64,000 nucleotides of DNA. Source: Williamsia sp. 1138. GTDB taxonomy: Bacteria; Actinomycetota; Actinomycetes; Mycobacteriales; Mycobacteriaceae. The translations under genes were made by a program, and so were the position numbers. A model generated the notes under the pieces. It ran no database searches. It was not told where the DNA came from and saw only the letters and a program-made list of their open reading frames with translations. The DNA lies in NCBI RefSeq assembly GCF_002095435.2, contig NZ_MJEJ02000053.1, positions 248,001 to 312,000 on the forward strand, given 5' to 3'. This document shows positions 17,185 to 27,799 of the stretch, in pieces. Within the stretch, counting starts at the first letter, position 1, and every line of letters starts with the position of its first letter.

Positions 17185-20100
17185 ATGCCAGAAGATGTGA
17201 TTGCGCGCCGAAAAGAACTGCTACGCAGGCGGTTGCGTGAACGCGGACTGAGCGCGGATGAGTCCGCGCCGGTGCCGGTCCGGGTGCCGGGCGAACGCTC
17301 TCCGTTGTCTCCCGGCCAGCAGCGGCTGTGGTTCGTCCAGCACCGCGATCCCGCCGATACCACCCTCAATGTCTGTGTGGCATACCGCCTCACGGGTGCG
17401 CTGGACCCGGACAGGCTGCGCGCGGCGGTGAGTGCGGTCGTCGACCGACACGAGATCCTGCGCACCTCCTACGGCGTCGACGACTCGGGAAGCCCCTATC
17501 AGGTCGCCGCTGCGCACGTGGACGTGCCGTGGAGCGAACACGATGTGTCCGACCTTCCCGAGCAGGGCAGGGCCCGCCGCCTCGAGGTGCTCGCGCGACG
17601 ACAGTTCTCCCGCTCATTCGACCTGAGCTCTGACCCGCTCCTCCGGATCAGCCTGGTGCGCACAGATGTCGACGAGTGGGCGCTCATCCTCGTGGTGCAT
17701 CACATCTGCTGGGACGACGATTCCTGGGAGGTGTTCTTCGGTGAGGTGAATGCCGCCTACAACGCCGGACCGGTGCCGCAGGGCCTGGCTGCCCAGTTCG
17801 TGGACGTAGCGGTACTCGGTCCGCGCCAGGGCGGAGTCGAAGACACGCAGGGCATCGACTACTGGCGCTCGAAGTTGCGGCCACCGCCGGAGTGGCTCGA
17901 ACTCCCGGCCGAGAATCAGGGTCCCGCAGCGAAGACCGCAGGGCACGGAAGGCGCGCCATCCCGTCCGAGGTGATCGACGCCGTCGCCCGTCATGCGAGA
18001 GAGCAATCGAGCACGCCGTTCGCGGTGCTGCTGGCGGCGTTCAGCGCCTTGATCAACCGATACACCGGCAGCGACGACTTCCTCGTCGCCGTACCCGTCG
18101 TGGATCGCTCGGCGCCTGCGCAGTCGCTGATCGGTTACTTCGGCAACAGCCTGCTGTTGCGGTCGAGTGTGGATCCGGACTCGACCTTCGCCGATCTGGT
18201 CGCCGCCACCCGTGACGAGGCACTCGGCGGGTTCGCGCACCAGCACATCGGGGTCGATCGCGTGGTCCGGGAGATCAACCCCGACCGTGTCGGCGGCGGC
18301 GACGGCCTCGAACAAATTGTGCGCTTGAGCTTTTCCACCCGCAAGAGTGCGGTCGGTTTCGCGCTCGACAACGTGCGTGCTGAGCAACTGGAGCTGAGCA
18401 GTTCGGTGACCCAACTGCCGCTGGGGCTGACAGTGGTGCTGGGCGACGACCACGCGTATGTGGAGGCGGAATATTTCGCCGACGTACTCGACGGACGGAT
18501 CGTCGACCGGATGCTCGCCGGTTACGTGGACCTGCTCCGCGGCGCCCTGGCCGAGCCGGACCGGCAGCTCGCGCAGCTGGACGTTCTCGGTACCGAACGG
18601 GCCGAGGTGATCGAACGATCGCTGGGCGAGCAGGTCCCTGCGGCTGCGACGACGTTGGCCGCGATGTTCGAGGCCAGGGTCGCCGCGCATCCGGACCATC
18701 CGGCGCTCACCGACGACCACGTCGTGCTGACCTATCGTGACCTCAACGTTCGCGCGAACCGACTGGCGCACTGGTTGATCGGTGAGCACCGCATCGGTCC
18801 CGAAGACATCGTCGCCCTCGAGATCGCGGCCTCGGTGGAGTTCGTCGTCGCCGCAACGGCGGTCCTCAAGGCAGGTGCGGCCTACCTGCCGATCGATCCG
18901 TCCTACCCGGGTGACCGCATCGACTTCATGATCGAGGATGCGGAGCCCAAACTCATACTGGGCGCGGCAGAACTCGCAGCAGCAGAGCGCGCCGCGAGCG
19001 TCCTCTCGATCACCGATCCGGTGGACGCGGACAGGGTGACGCCCCTGCTGCCGCAGTCGCTCGCGTACGTCATCTACACGTCGGGGTCGACCGGTAGGCC
19101 GAAGGGCGTCTCCGTGCCGCACCTGGCCATCGCAGACCACCTGGCAGGCTTTCATGCTCAGTTCGGGATGACCGCGGACGACCGGCTCGTGCAGACGTCG
19201 TCGGTGAGTTTCGATGCGTCGTTGTTCGAGGTCTTCTGCACCCTGACCCTCGGCGCCACCCTGGTTGTTCCGAAACCGGATGCTCTGCAGGACATTCCGT
19301 ACATGGCTGATCTGCTGGTGCGCCAGCGGGTGACGGTCATGCACATGGTCCCGTCGATGCTGAGCATGTTCCTGCTGCTGCCGGGTGTCAACGAGTGGAC
19401 CACATTGCGGCAGATCCCGGTCGGCGGAGAGGCATTGCCCGGAGAGGTCGCGGACAAGTTCGGGACGGTGTTCGACGCGCAACTGCGCAACAACTACGGT
19501 CCCACCGAAGCCGTGGTGGCCGCGACGCATTACCCGGTCGACGGACCGCAGGGTGTGCGGGTGGTCCCCATCGGGGTGCCCAACCGCAACGTGGCGGTCT
19601 ACCTGCTCGATCGGACCCTGCAACTCGTCCCGGCCGGCGTCGTCGGTGAGATCTATATCGGCGGTGACCAACTCGCGCGCAGCTACCACGGCCGTCCGGC
19701 GCTGACCGCGGAACGGTTCGTCGCCGATCCGTTTCGACCCGGTGGCAGGCTGTACCGCACAGGAGATCTCGCCCGGCACAACGTCGACGGCGACATCGAG
19801 TTCGTCGGCCGAGCGGACGAGCAGGTCAAGATTCGCGGATTCCGGATCGAACTCGGTGAGGTCGAGGCCGCGTTGTCGACCCACCCGGCGGTCGCCCGCG
19901 CACTCGTGATCGTCACCGGGGATCCCAACGTGGGACCCGCGCTGGCCGGCTACCTCGTGGGGGAGCGGGGCGCGGAAGTGGACATCGACTCGGTGCGAGA
20001 ACACGCAACCGCGGTCCTGCCGGACTACATGGTGCCCAGCGCATTCGCCGTGATCGATGAGGTGCCGCTGACCGCGCACGGCAAACTCGACAGGGACGCG

Positions 20101-23100
20101 CTCCCGGACCCGGCCGGCGCGGCCCCGCGAGTCTTCCGGGCGCCGGCAACGGCCACCGAGATCCGGGTTGCGGCGCTGTTCACGCAGCTGTTCGGCCGCG
20201 ACAGCATCGGTGCCGACGATTCGTTCTTCGAACTCGGTGGGCACTCGCTGCTCGCCGCCCGCCTGGTGACGCAGATCCGTACCGAGTTCGGGGTGGACAT
20301 CGACGTACGCGCGCCCTTCGACACCCCCACGGTCGCCGGTCTGGCCTCCTGGCTCGTCGCACAGGTACAGGAGGAGTTCGGTATCGACCTCGATGCCGAC
20401 GACGACTACGACGACTACGAATCAACGGGCGGCGCAACGACACCGCAACGACCACCATTGGTGAAGCGAGAACGCCCCGAACGTGTTCCCCTGTCCTACT
20501 CGCAGCTCGCGATGTGGTTCGCGCGGCGTTTCGAGGGCCCGAGTGCGATGGGGAACATCCCCATGGCCGTGCGGATCGACGGTCCGTTGGACGCCGCTGC
20601 GCTCGCTGCCGCCGTGGGCGATGTGGTGGCGCACCACGAGGCCCTGCGCACCACGTTCCCCGAACACCAGGGCATTCCGTATCAACTGATCGGTCCGATC
20701 GGCTCCGTGCCGCTACCGATCACGGTGCTCGGCGGTGAGTCGATCGCGGAATCAGAGATGTTGCTGACCGCGCAGCTCGAGGCCATCGCGCACTACAACT
20801 TCGCAGTCGAATCCGAACCACTGCTCCGAGCGCACCTCTTCGTGCTCGGTCACGACGTCCACGTGTTGTCGATCCTGGTGCACCACATGGTCATCGATCA
20901 CTGGTCGTTCGGTGTGCTGCTGGCAGATCTCGGTACCGCCTACCGGCATCGACTCGCGCATGGGGCCGGGCCGGCCTGGCCGCAGCACCCGATCGAGTAC
21001 GCCGACTACGCATTGTGGCAGCGTGACCTGTTCGATGGAGACGCAGCGCAGCGGAGCTCGACCATTGGCACCGATGGATCGTCGGTCGAGGTGGGTGCAG
21101 GGCAGATCGACTACTGGCGAACGACCTTGGCGGGGGCACCCGACGAGATCACCGTGGCAGCAGATCACCCCCGGCCGCCGGTCCTCGGCAAAACGGGTGA
21201 AGTGGTGTCGTTCACGGTGCCGGTGGAACTGCGTACCCGCGTACGGGAGATGGCCGACACGATCGGCGTCAGCGAGTTCATGGTGCTGCAGTCGGCGGTC
21301 GCCACCTTGCTGCACAAGCTCGGTGGCGGCGACGACATCGCGATCGGTACGCCCATCGCCGGCCGGACCGACGAGGTGACCACGGACCTCGTGGGACTCT
21401 TCGCGAACATGGTCGTGTTGCGCAACATCCTCGGTGGTGAGCTCACGCTCCGCGAGGTCCTGCTGCGGGGGCGCGACGTCGCCCTCGGTGCCTACAGCAA
21501 TCAGGATGTGCCCATCGAGCGCCTGGTCGAAGCGCTCAACCCGCGGCGCTCCCGTTCCCGCAACCCGCTGTTCCAGGTCATGATGCACTTCCGGGATGAG
21601 TACAGTGCCCCGGACAGTCAGGCCTTCAACGAATCCGGTGCCACGACGCTCTCGTTGTTGCCGGTCGAGTTCGAGACCTCGTTCCTGGATCTGAACATCA
21701 TCTTCGCCTCGCGTACCGATGGTGAACTCGCTGCACGGCTGGTCGCCGCCGACGACCTGTACACCCGCGAAGGTGCGGAACTGATCGCCGACCGGTTGGT
21801 GCGTGTGCTGGCCGCATTCGCCGACGACGTCGATCAGCCGGTCCGGCGCGTGGATGTACAGTCGCCGGCCGAACGGGAGCGGGTGCTCGGCACCTTCAGT
21901 CGCGGCGCAGACGTCGCGGCGGGTGCGCTTGGTGCGCGACTGGGCGCTGCGGGACTGCAGAATCCGGATTCGGTTGCCGTCGTCCGTGGTTCGGACTCCT
22001 TGACCTACGGGGAACTGCGATCCGGTGACGCCGCCGGATTCGCTGATGTCCGAGAGGCGTTCATGCGCGCGGCCGGAGGCGGCGGGCGCGACTCCGCCGG
22101 CTTGCCGGAGGCAGGCGACGGGTCTGTGGGCGTGCGCCTGATCGCGACGCCGCCGGCGTCGCCTGCGGGCACGTCCGAACTGCTCGCCGGGCTTGCCCGG
22201 TCGGCCACAGTGGTTCTGGCAACAGATTCCGAGCGCGATGATCCGGCTGCGCTGGCACGACTCATCGCTCGGCATTCGGTCGAGCGAGTCGTCGCGGAAC
22301 CGAAGGTGTTGGCACTCCTCGCCCATTCCGGTACCTCCGTGATGCCGTCGGTACGCAGTTGGGTGGCGTCATCACCGGACGGCCCGGCTTCCCTGGCCGA
22401 GGTGCTCTCGGCACTGTCAGCGGGATCGACCAGTCATTACTACTATGCGCCTGCAGATTTCGAATCTGTTGCCGTGGTGGGACAGATGGGTGGGAGGCGT
22501 TCGGGACGTCCTGCGCCTGGGACGTCGGTGTTGATCCTCGACCAGTCGATGATGCCGGCACCGATCGGTGTCTTCGGCGACGTGTACCTGGCGGGAGCGC
22601 AGACAGCAGTCGGCGAGTGGGTGTCGAATCCCTACTCATCCGGTTCCCGGTTGCTGCGTAGCGGTGATCGGGCCAAGTGGGACCACGACGGCGGCCTGAT
22701 ATTCGAGATCACCGCCGCCGACGTGGCGGTCGTCGGTGTCGGAAGCGGCGGAGAAGCTCCCCAGACCGCCACTGAAAAGGCACTTTCCGACCTGTTGGGG
22801 GAACTTCTCGAGATCGACGACGTGGGCCGCGACGACAACTTCTTCGCGCTCGGCGGCGACAGCGTGATCTCGATCCAGATGGCCGGGCGTGCGGCGGCCG
22901 ACGGCCTCCCACTGACCCCGCAGATGATCTTCGATCATCACTCGATCGCCGAACTCGCGGCTGCCGTGGACGATGCGCTCGCCAACCCGCCGGTCGAGGT
23001 GGAGACCCCCGCGGAGACGGTGGCCCGCACCCATGCGCCGATGAGCACATCAGGACTCAGCGATGACGCGCTGGCTGCTCTCACGGCCACCTGGAAACCC

Positions 23101-23109
23101 GGGTCATGA
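17185..23109 (+). CDS. mbtE: NRPS C-A-PCP-C-A(vestigial)-PCP (MbtE-like)
   Basis: Adds the first lysine and probably forms the following ester link. It has 1974 residues. Module 1: C domain with HHICWDD (H172, H173), A domain with YTSGSTGRPKG near 630, NNYGPTEAVVAA, YRTGDLARHNVDG, GKLDRDAL, and PCP with LGGHSLLAAR (Ser1021). Module 2: C domain with HHMVIDH (H1233, D1238; the usual final Gly is His), then about 300 residues that keep only A-domain fragments (DSLTYGELRSGD, LLRSGDRAKWDHDG) and lack the SGSTG loop, the FD and YGPTE motifs and the catalytic lysine region. An intact PCP follows with LGGDSVISI (Ser1893). It overlaps mbtF by 4 bases. Confidence 0.88.
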   Translation: MPEDVIARRKELLRRRLRERGLSADESAPVPVRVPGERSPLSPGQQRLWFVQHRDPADTTLNVCVAYRLTGALDPDRLRAAVSAVVDRHEILRTSYGVDDSGSPYQVAAAHVDVPWSEHDVSDLPEQGRARRLEVLARRQFSRSFDLSSDPLLRISLVRTDVDEWALILVVHHICWDDDSWEVFFGEVNAAYNAGPVPQGLAAQFVDVAVLGPRQGGVEDTQGIDYWRSKLRPPPEWLELPAENQGPAAKTAGHGRRAIPSEVIDAVARHAREQSSTPFAVLLAAFSALINRYTGSDDFLVAVPVVDRSAPAQSLIGYFGNSLLLRSSVDPDSTFADLVAATRDEALGGFAHQHIGVDRVVREINPDRVGGGDGLEQIVRLSFSTRKSAVGFALDNVRAEQLELSSSVTQLPLGLTVVLGDDHAYVEAEYFADVLDGRIVDRMLAGYVDLLRGALAEPDRQLAQLDVLGTERAEVIERSLGEQVPAAATTLAAMFEARVAAHPDHPALTDDHVVLTYRDLNVRANRLAHWLIGEHRIGPEDIVALEIAASVEFVVAATAVLKAGAAYLPIDPSYPGDRIDFMIEDAEPKLILGAAELAAAERAASVLSITDPVDADRVTPLLPQSLAYVIYTSGSTGRPKGVSVPHLAIADHLAGFHAQFGMTADDRLVQTSSVSFDASLFEVFCTLTLGATLVVPKPDALQDIPYMADLLVRQRVTVMHMVPSMLSMFLLLPGVNEWTTLRQIPVGGEALPGEVADKFGTVFDAQLRNNYGPTEAVVAATHYPVDGPQGVRVVPIGVPNRNVAVYLLDRTLQLVPAGVVGEIYIGGDQLARSYHGRPALTAERFVADPFRPGGRLYRTGDLARHNVDGDIEFVGRADEQVKIRGFRIELGEVEAALSTHPAVARALVIVTGDPNVGPALAGYLVGERGAEVDIDSVREHATAVLPDYMVPSAFAVIDEVPLTAHGKLDRDALPDPAGAAPRVFRAPATATEIRVAALFTQLFGRDSIGADDSFFELGGHSLLAARLVTQIRTEFGVDIDVRAPFDTPTVAGLASWLVAQVQEEFGIDLDADDDYDDYESTGGATTPQRPPLVKRERPERVPLSYSQLAMWFARRFEGPSAMGNIPMAVRIDGPLDAAALAAAVGDVVAHHEALRTTFPEHQGIPYQLIGPIGSVPLPITVLGGESIAESEMLLTAQLEAIAHYNFAVESEPLLRAHLFVLGHDVHVLSILVHHMVIDHWSFGVLLADLGTAYRHRLAHGAGPAWPQHPIEYADYALWQRDLFDGDAAQRSSTIGTDGSSVEVGAGQIDYWRTTLAGAPDEITVAADHPRPPVLGKTGEVVSFTVPVELRTRVREMADTIGVSEFMVLQSAVATLLHKLGGGDDIAIGTPIAGRTDEVTTDLVGLFANMVVLRNILGGELTLREVLLRGRDVALGAYSNQDVPIERLVEALNPRRSRSRNPLFQVMMHFRDEYSAPDSQAFNESGATTLSLLPVEFETSFLDLNIIFASRTDGELAARLVAADDLYTREGAELIADRLVRVLAAFADDVDQPVRRVDVQSPAERERVLGTFSRGADVAAGALGARLGAAGLQNPDSVAVVRGSDSLTYGELRSGDAAGFADVREAFMRAAGGGGRDSAGLPEAGDGSVGVRLIATPPASPAGTSELLAGLARSATVVLATDSERDDPAALARLIARHSVERVVAEPKVLALLAHSGTSVMPSVRSWVASSPDGPASLAEVLSALSAGSTSHYYYAPADFESVAVVGQMGGRRSGRPAPGTSVLILDQSMMPAPIGVFGDVYLAGAQTAVGEWVSNPYSSGSRLLRSGDRAKWDHDGGLIFEITAADVAVVGVGSGGEAPQTATEKALSDLLGELLEIDDVGRDDNFFALGGDSVISIQMAGRAAADGLPLTPQMIFDHHSIAELAAAVDDALANPPVEVETPAETVARTHAPMSTSGLSDDALAALTATWKPGS

Positions 23110-26100
23110 CCGGAGGCGTGGTCGATCGGTCGGCGCCGCCTGCCATCGAGGATGTGCTCGCGCTCAGCCCTTTGCAGGAAGGGCTGTTCTCGCTGTCGAA
23201 GATCGCAGGCGACGACCTGGACCTGTACTCGATGCAGTTCATCGTCGAGATCAACGGTCCGGTGGATGTGGCGTTGCTACGCCGCAGCGTCGAGGCGATC
23301 TTCGAGCGGCATCCGAACCTGCGGGTGTCGTTCTACGACCGCGACATCCCCACCCCCGTGCAGATCGTGCCGAGTTGGGTGGACGTCCCATGGTCTGAGC
23401 GAGACGCCGACCCCGCCGAATTCGATGCGATCGCAGAGTCGGAGCGGCGCAGGAATTTCGATCTCTCGTCGGGTCCGGCTCTGCGGGTCGTGCTGGTCAA
23501 GTTCACCGGTGGACGCAGGCGGTTGCTGATCACGGCGCATCACATCTTGATGGACGGCTGGGCTGTCGCGATCTTTTTCCAAGAGCTGCTCGCGGTGTAC
23601 GAGGCCGGCGGCGAATCCACGTCGTTGCCGGCTCCGCGGCCGTACCGGGACTACATCGGCTGGCTCGCTGCGCAGGACTCGGTGGCGGCGACCGAGGCGT
23701 GGGCGACGTACCTCCGCCGGTTGAGTGCTCCTCTGATGCTTGCCGAAGGGGCGGTGACACCGGCCGATGCGGTACCGAGACGCACTCGTGTACAACTGGA
23801 TCCGGACGACACCGCTCGGCTGACCACCTGGGCGCGCACCAACGGGATCACCATCAACACCGCGGTACAGTTTGCCTGGGCAGTGGTGCTGGGCCGTCTC
23901 ACCGACCGCCGCGATGTGGTCTTCGGGACCACGATCTCGGGTCGCCCGGATTCGTTGCCCGGTGCCGAGACGATGATCGGGTTGTTCATCAACACCGTGC
24001 CGTCGGTCGTCGACATCGACCCGGCCGGAACTGTTCTCGGCCTGTGTCGAGGTCTGCAACGCGAGTCGGCGACCATGCGTGAGCTCGGCTTCCTCAGTCT
24101 GTCCGCAGTGCAGCGGGCAGGCGGCCGGGGCAGCCTCTTCGACACCCTGTTCGTGTTCGAGAACGCCCCGATCGGGGCGGTGACCGAACCCATCAGCACC
24201 GGCGACGGCGCCCGATTCCTGCCGGTGGCCATGGAAAGCCTCGCCCACTACCCGCTCACCATTGCCGCATACCTGCTCGGTGAGCACCTCGTGGTGATGA
24301 CGGAGGCCATCGACGGCGCGTTGCCCCACCTGCCACCGGACGAGATAGCGGAACGAATCCTACTGGTGCTCCGGCAATTACCGGACGCGGCGAACTCCGG
24401 TCCCGATCACCTGGAGGTCCGGCTGGCGGACGAGGTCATCGCCGACGAACCTCCGGCGTCGGCAACGGATGCGGTCCCCAGCGGCACCATCGCGGACATC
24501 TTCGCCCGCCAGGTGGCTGCGACACCCGAGGCGCCGGCGTTGACCAGCACGCACCGCGACTACACCTATGCCGAGTTGCACGACGACGTCATGCGGCTGG
24601 CCAATGAGATGGCGGACCGCGGTGCCGGCCCGGAGTCGGTGGTGGCGGTGGCCCTCGACAGGTCTGCCGATTCGATCGTGGCGATCTTCGCGGCGCTGTC
24701 CGCCGGCGTCGCCTACGTGCCGATCGATGTGTCGCTCCCCGAATCCCGGATCGGTTCGATTCTGCGACAATCGAATCCGAGACTCATCATCAGCTCCGCC
24801 GCACACGTCGAGCTGCTCGAGGCGGCCGGTGCGGGCCGCAGTCAGTGCCTGGTCCTGGACGACCCGGCGACGTCTGCGGCTCTCGGTGTGCAGTCGACAT
24901 CACGTCCGGACCTCGCCGCGACGTCCGACCTTGCCGCATATCTCATCTTCACATCCGGCTCGACGGGTGAGCCGAAGGGTGTCATCGGTACGCATGGCGC
25001 CCTCGCAAGCTATTTCGCAGACCACCGCGATCATGTCTACGCACCGGCCACGGCAAGACTCGGCCGCAGACTCCGGATCGCCCATGCCTGGTCTCTGAGT
25101 TTCGATGCGTCGTGGCAGCCGATGATCGGATTGCTCGACGGGCACTGCGTGCACCTGTTCGACGGTTCGCAGATGCGTGATGCGCAGCAGCTGGTGTCCG
25201 GGCTCATCGACCACCGGATAGACATGATCGACACGTCGCCGTCGATGTTCGGCCAACTCGCTGCCGCAGGCATCGTCGGTGAGCCGCAGGCGGGAACCGA
25301 GCGGACGACGGGTTCCGACAGCTCGAGTGGTACGCAGTTGTCGGTGCTCGCGCTCGGTGGAGAAGCCATCAGTCAGGCTCTGTGGCAACAACTGCAGGAC
25401 GTCGAGGGTGTCGACGTCTACAACTGTTACGGCCCCACAGAGGCGACCGTGGAGGCACTGGTCGCCCCGATCAACAGCTCCGACGTCCCGACGGTCGGTA
25501 CGCCGGCCGATCGGATGACCGCCCACGTCCTCGACTCCCGGTTGCGTCCGGTGCCGCGGGGTGTCGTCGGCGAGCTGTACCTCGCCGGGGCCCAGGTCAC
25601 CAGAGGCTATGTGGGACAACCGGGAGTGACCGCGGGCCGCTACGTCGCCGACCCCTATGCGCGCGGCGGCCGCATGTACCGGACCGGGGACCTGGTGCGA
25701 CGGCTCCCGGACGGAAACCTCACGTTCCTGGGACGTGCCGACAGCCAGGTGAAGATCCGCGGATTCCGGATCGAGATCGGTGAGATCGAGACGGCCATGC
25801 GGCAACTGCCCGGAGTCGATACCGCGGCGGTGGTGGTCGTGCGGCGTCCGACGGGTGCGACCCTGGTGGGGTTCGTGGTCGGAGTGGACCTGCCCGCTGC
25901 GCAGGTACGCGCGGCACTGGCCGACAAGCTGCCGACCCATATGCTGCCCGCCCGGGTGCTGACCGTGCCTGTGCTACCGATGACGTCCAACGGCAAATTG
26001 GACGAGACGGTGCTGATCGAACTGGCGCGGGAGGCTCTGGCCGGCTCGTCGGGACCGCAAGCGCAACCGGCCACGGATACGGAACGTCTGCTGTGCACGG

Positions 26101-27719
26101 TGTTCGGTGAGCTGGTGGACGGTCCGGCTCCTGGTGTCGACGAAGACTTCTTCGACCTCGGTATGGACAGCATCGTGGCGATGTCGCTGGTCAACTTGTT
26201 GCGGCGGAGCGACATTCAGGTGAATCCGCGTCTCGTGCTGGCCAATCCGTCGGTGCGGACGCTGGCTGCCGCGATCGACAGCGGGGAGTCGGTCGGAGCC
26301 GACGACGAAGGCGAACAGGGCGGCCCGGGTGAGGTCGTCTCGTTGCCCGTGGTTCGCTGGATGTACGACTTCGGGCGGTTCCGGCGCTTCACGCAGACGA
26401 CCCTCATCGCCCTGCCGAAGGGGTTGTCCGGCGCCGAGCTCGAAGCGACACTCCAGGCGATCCTGGATTCGCACGCGATGCTGCGATCGCAGTTGCAGGA
26501 CAACGAGAATGGATATCAGCTGATCACCCGGAGTGTCGGGTCGGTACGTGCGTCCGACGTCCTGGTCACGGTGTCGGTCGGTGATGATCTCGGGGCGGGC
26601 GTCCAGCGTGAGGCACCGATTGCCATGGACCGCGTCGATCCGGTGACCGGGAACATGGTCGCCGCTGTGCGGTTGGTGCAAGACTCTCCCGACGAGGGGG
26701 ATGTGCTCCTTCTCGCGATTCACCACCTCGCCACCGATGCGGTGTCGTGGCATGTGCTGTTCGGAGACCTTGCCGAGTGCGGTCGACAGGTGGCCTCGGG
26801 GATCACGCCGACGCTGGGGCCGGAGTACACCTCGTACCGGCGGTTCTCGCACCTGCTGGCTGAGCGAAGTGGCACGGCGGATGTTCTCGGACAACGTTCG
26901 TACTGGGCCGCACAGGTGGCCGGGCAGGATCCGACCATCGGTGCGCGACCGGTCGATCCGGACAACGACACCTGGACGTCGTTGCGCACCACGGATGCGC
27001 ACACCTCCGTGGAGCAGACGGCGTCGGTTCTCGCGAATCTCGGCGGACCGATCGGTATGCGAGAGTTCTTGCTCGCGGCACTCACCCTGACGATCAACAC
27101 CTGGCGCACCGTCACCGGTCAGGACAAGTCGGCGGGCGCCCTCATCGCCTTGGAAGGTCATGGGCGCGAGGACGAGACCGTCGGTGCGGGTGTCGACACG
27201 TCGCAGACAGTGGGTTGGTTCACCAGTGTCTTCCCGGTTCGCCTCGGCGCCGGAGCCGATGCCGTCGATCTCGACGCCGCGGCCGAACGGCCGGATGCGG
27301 TGCGCGCTCTTGTCGATTCGGTGGCCGAGCACGTCGGCTCCATCCCCAACCGAGGACTCGACTACGGTCTGTTGCGGCATTTCGAGCGCGTGCCGGAACT
27401 GGTGGCGTCGGCCGACCCGCAGGTGGAGTTCAACTATCTCGGCCGGTTCGACCTCAGTGCGGCCGGTGCATCCGACACCCCCGAGCCATGGTCACCGATC
27501 ACCGATCTCGAACTCAACAGCCGGCTTCCGACCGCGCCGGAGCCCGACCTGCCGCTGCGCTACGCGCTGGACGTGGTGTCGGTCGTACGCGGCACACCCG
27601 AAGGGCCGCAACTCGTCACGAGCTGGCGGTGGAGTGAGGCGCTCATGGTCGAGGCGGACGCCGACCGGCTGGCCGAGATCTGGCAGCACGCGGTGTCGGC
27701 CGTGGCCGCAGCGCTCTAG
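23106..27719 (+). CDS. mbtF: NRPS C-A-PCP-E (MbtF-like)
   Basis: Expected to add the terminal lysine, whose hydroxylated, cyclised form is the cobactin ring. It has 1537 residues. C domain with HHILMDG (H145, H146, D150), A domain with FTSGSTGEPKG near 615, SLSFDASWQP, YNCYGPTEATVEA, YRTGDLVRRLPDG and NGKLDETVL, PCP with LGMDSIVAM (Ser1022), then an epimerisation-type domain with HHLATDAVSW (H1206, H1207), ALEGHGRED, TVGWFTSVFPVRL and PQVEFNYLGRFD. There is no thioesterase. The start ATG overlaps the mbtE stop (ATGA). Whether the E domain epimerises or aids release is unknown. Confidence 0.9.
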   Translation: MTGGVVDRSAPPAIEDVLALSPLQEGLFSLSKIAGDDLDLYSMQFIVEINGPVDVALLRRSVEAIFERHPNLRVSFYDRDIPTPVQIVPSWVDVPWSERDADPAEFDAIAESERRRNFDLSSGPALRVVLVKFTGGRRRLLITAHHILMDGWAVAIFFQELLAVYEAGGESTSLPAPRPYRDYIGWLAAQDSVAATEAWATYLRRLSAPLMLAEGAVTPADAVPRRTRVQLDPDDTARLTTWARTNGITINTAVQFAWAVVLGRLTDRRDVVFGTTISGRPDSLPGAETMIGLFINTVPSVVDIDPAGTVLGLCRGLQRESATMRELGFLSLSAVQRAGGRGSLFDTLFVFENAPIGAVTEPISTGDGARFLPVAMESLAHYPLTIAAYLLGEHLVVMTEAIDGALPHLPPDEIAERILLVLRQLPDAANSGPDHLEVRLADEVIADEPPASATDAVPSGTIADIFARQVAATPEAPALTSTHRDYTYAELHDDVMRLANEMADRGAGPESVVAVALDRSADSIVAIFAALSAGVAYVPIDVSLPESRIGSILRQSNPRLIISSAAHVELLEAAGAGRSQCLVLDDPATSAALGVQSTSRPDLAATSDLAAYLIFTSGSTGEPKGVIGTHGALASYFADHRDHVYAPATARLGRRLRIAHAWSLSFDASWQPMIGLLDGHCVHLFDGSQMRDAQQLVSGLIDHRIDMIDTSPSMFGQLAAAGIVGEPQAGTERTTGSDSSSGTQLSVLALGGEAISQALWQQLQDVEGVDVYNCYGPTEATVEALVAPINSSDVPTVGTPADRMTAHVLDSRLRPVPRGVVGELYLAGAQVTRGYVGQPGVTAGRYVADPYARGGRMYRTGDLVRRLPDGNLTFLGRADSQVKIRGFRIEIGEIETAMRQLPGVDTAAVVVVRRPTGATLVGFVVGVDLPAAQVRAALADKLPTHMLPARVLTVPVLPMTSNGKLDETVLIELAREALAGSSGPQAQPATDTERLLCTVFGELVDGPAPGVDEDFFDLGMDSIVAMSLVNLLRRSDIQVNPRLVLANPSVRTLAAAIDSGESVGADDEGEQGGPGEVVSLPVVRWMYDFGRFRRFTQTTLIALPKGLSGAELEATLQAILDSHAMLRSQLQDNENGYQLITRSVGSVRASDVLVTVSVGDDLGAGVQREAPIAMDRVDPVTGNMVAAVRLVQDSPDEGDVLLLAIHHLATDAVSWHVLFGDLAECGRQVASGITPTLGPEYTSYRRFSHLLAERSGTADVLGQRSYWAAQVAGQDPTIGARPVDPDNDTWTSLRTTDAHTSVEQTASVLANLGGPIGMREFLLAALTLTINTWRTVTGQDKSAGALIALEGHGREDETVGAGVDTSQTVGWFTSVFPVRLGAGADAVDLDAAAERPDAVRALVDSVAEHVGSIPNRGLDYGLLRHFERVPELVASADPQVEFNYLGRFDLSAAGASDTPEPWSPITDLELNSRLPTAPEPDLPLRYALDVVSVVRGTPEGPQLVTSWRWSEALMVEADADRLAEIWQHAVSAVAAAL

Positions 27720-27733
27720 CTCTTCGCTGAAAT

Positions 27734-27756
27734 CGGAGGAGCTGGTTCTTCCTCCG
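27734..27756. terminator. Hairpin after mbtF
   Basis: CGGAGGA (27734-27740) pairs with TCCTCCG (27750-27756) around a 9-base loop, 15 bases after the mbtF stop. No T-run follows. The same GGAGGA/TCCTCC theme recurs just downstream and at 32207-32281. Confidence 0.5.
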
Positions 27757-27799
27757 GCTTCGGCTACTTCCTCCGTCCGCAACGGGAGGACCTGAGTGG

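Noticed and set aside
17614-20244. 876-codon open frame on the minus strand opposite mbtE
   Set aside because: It is antisense to unambiguous NRPS domains and reads as Arg/His/Gly-rich low-complexity protein, a usual shadow in high-GC DNA.
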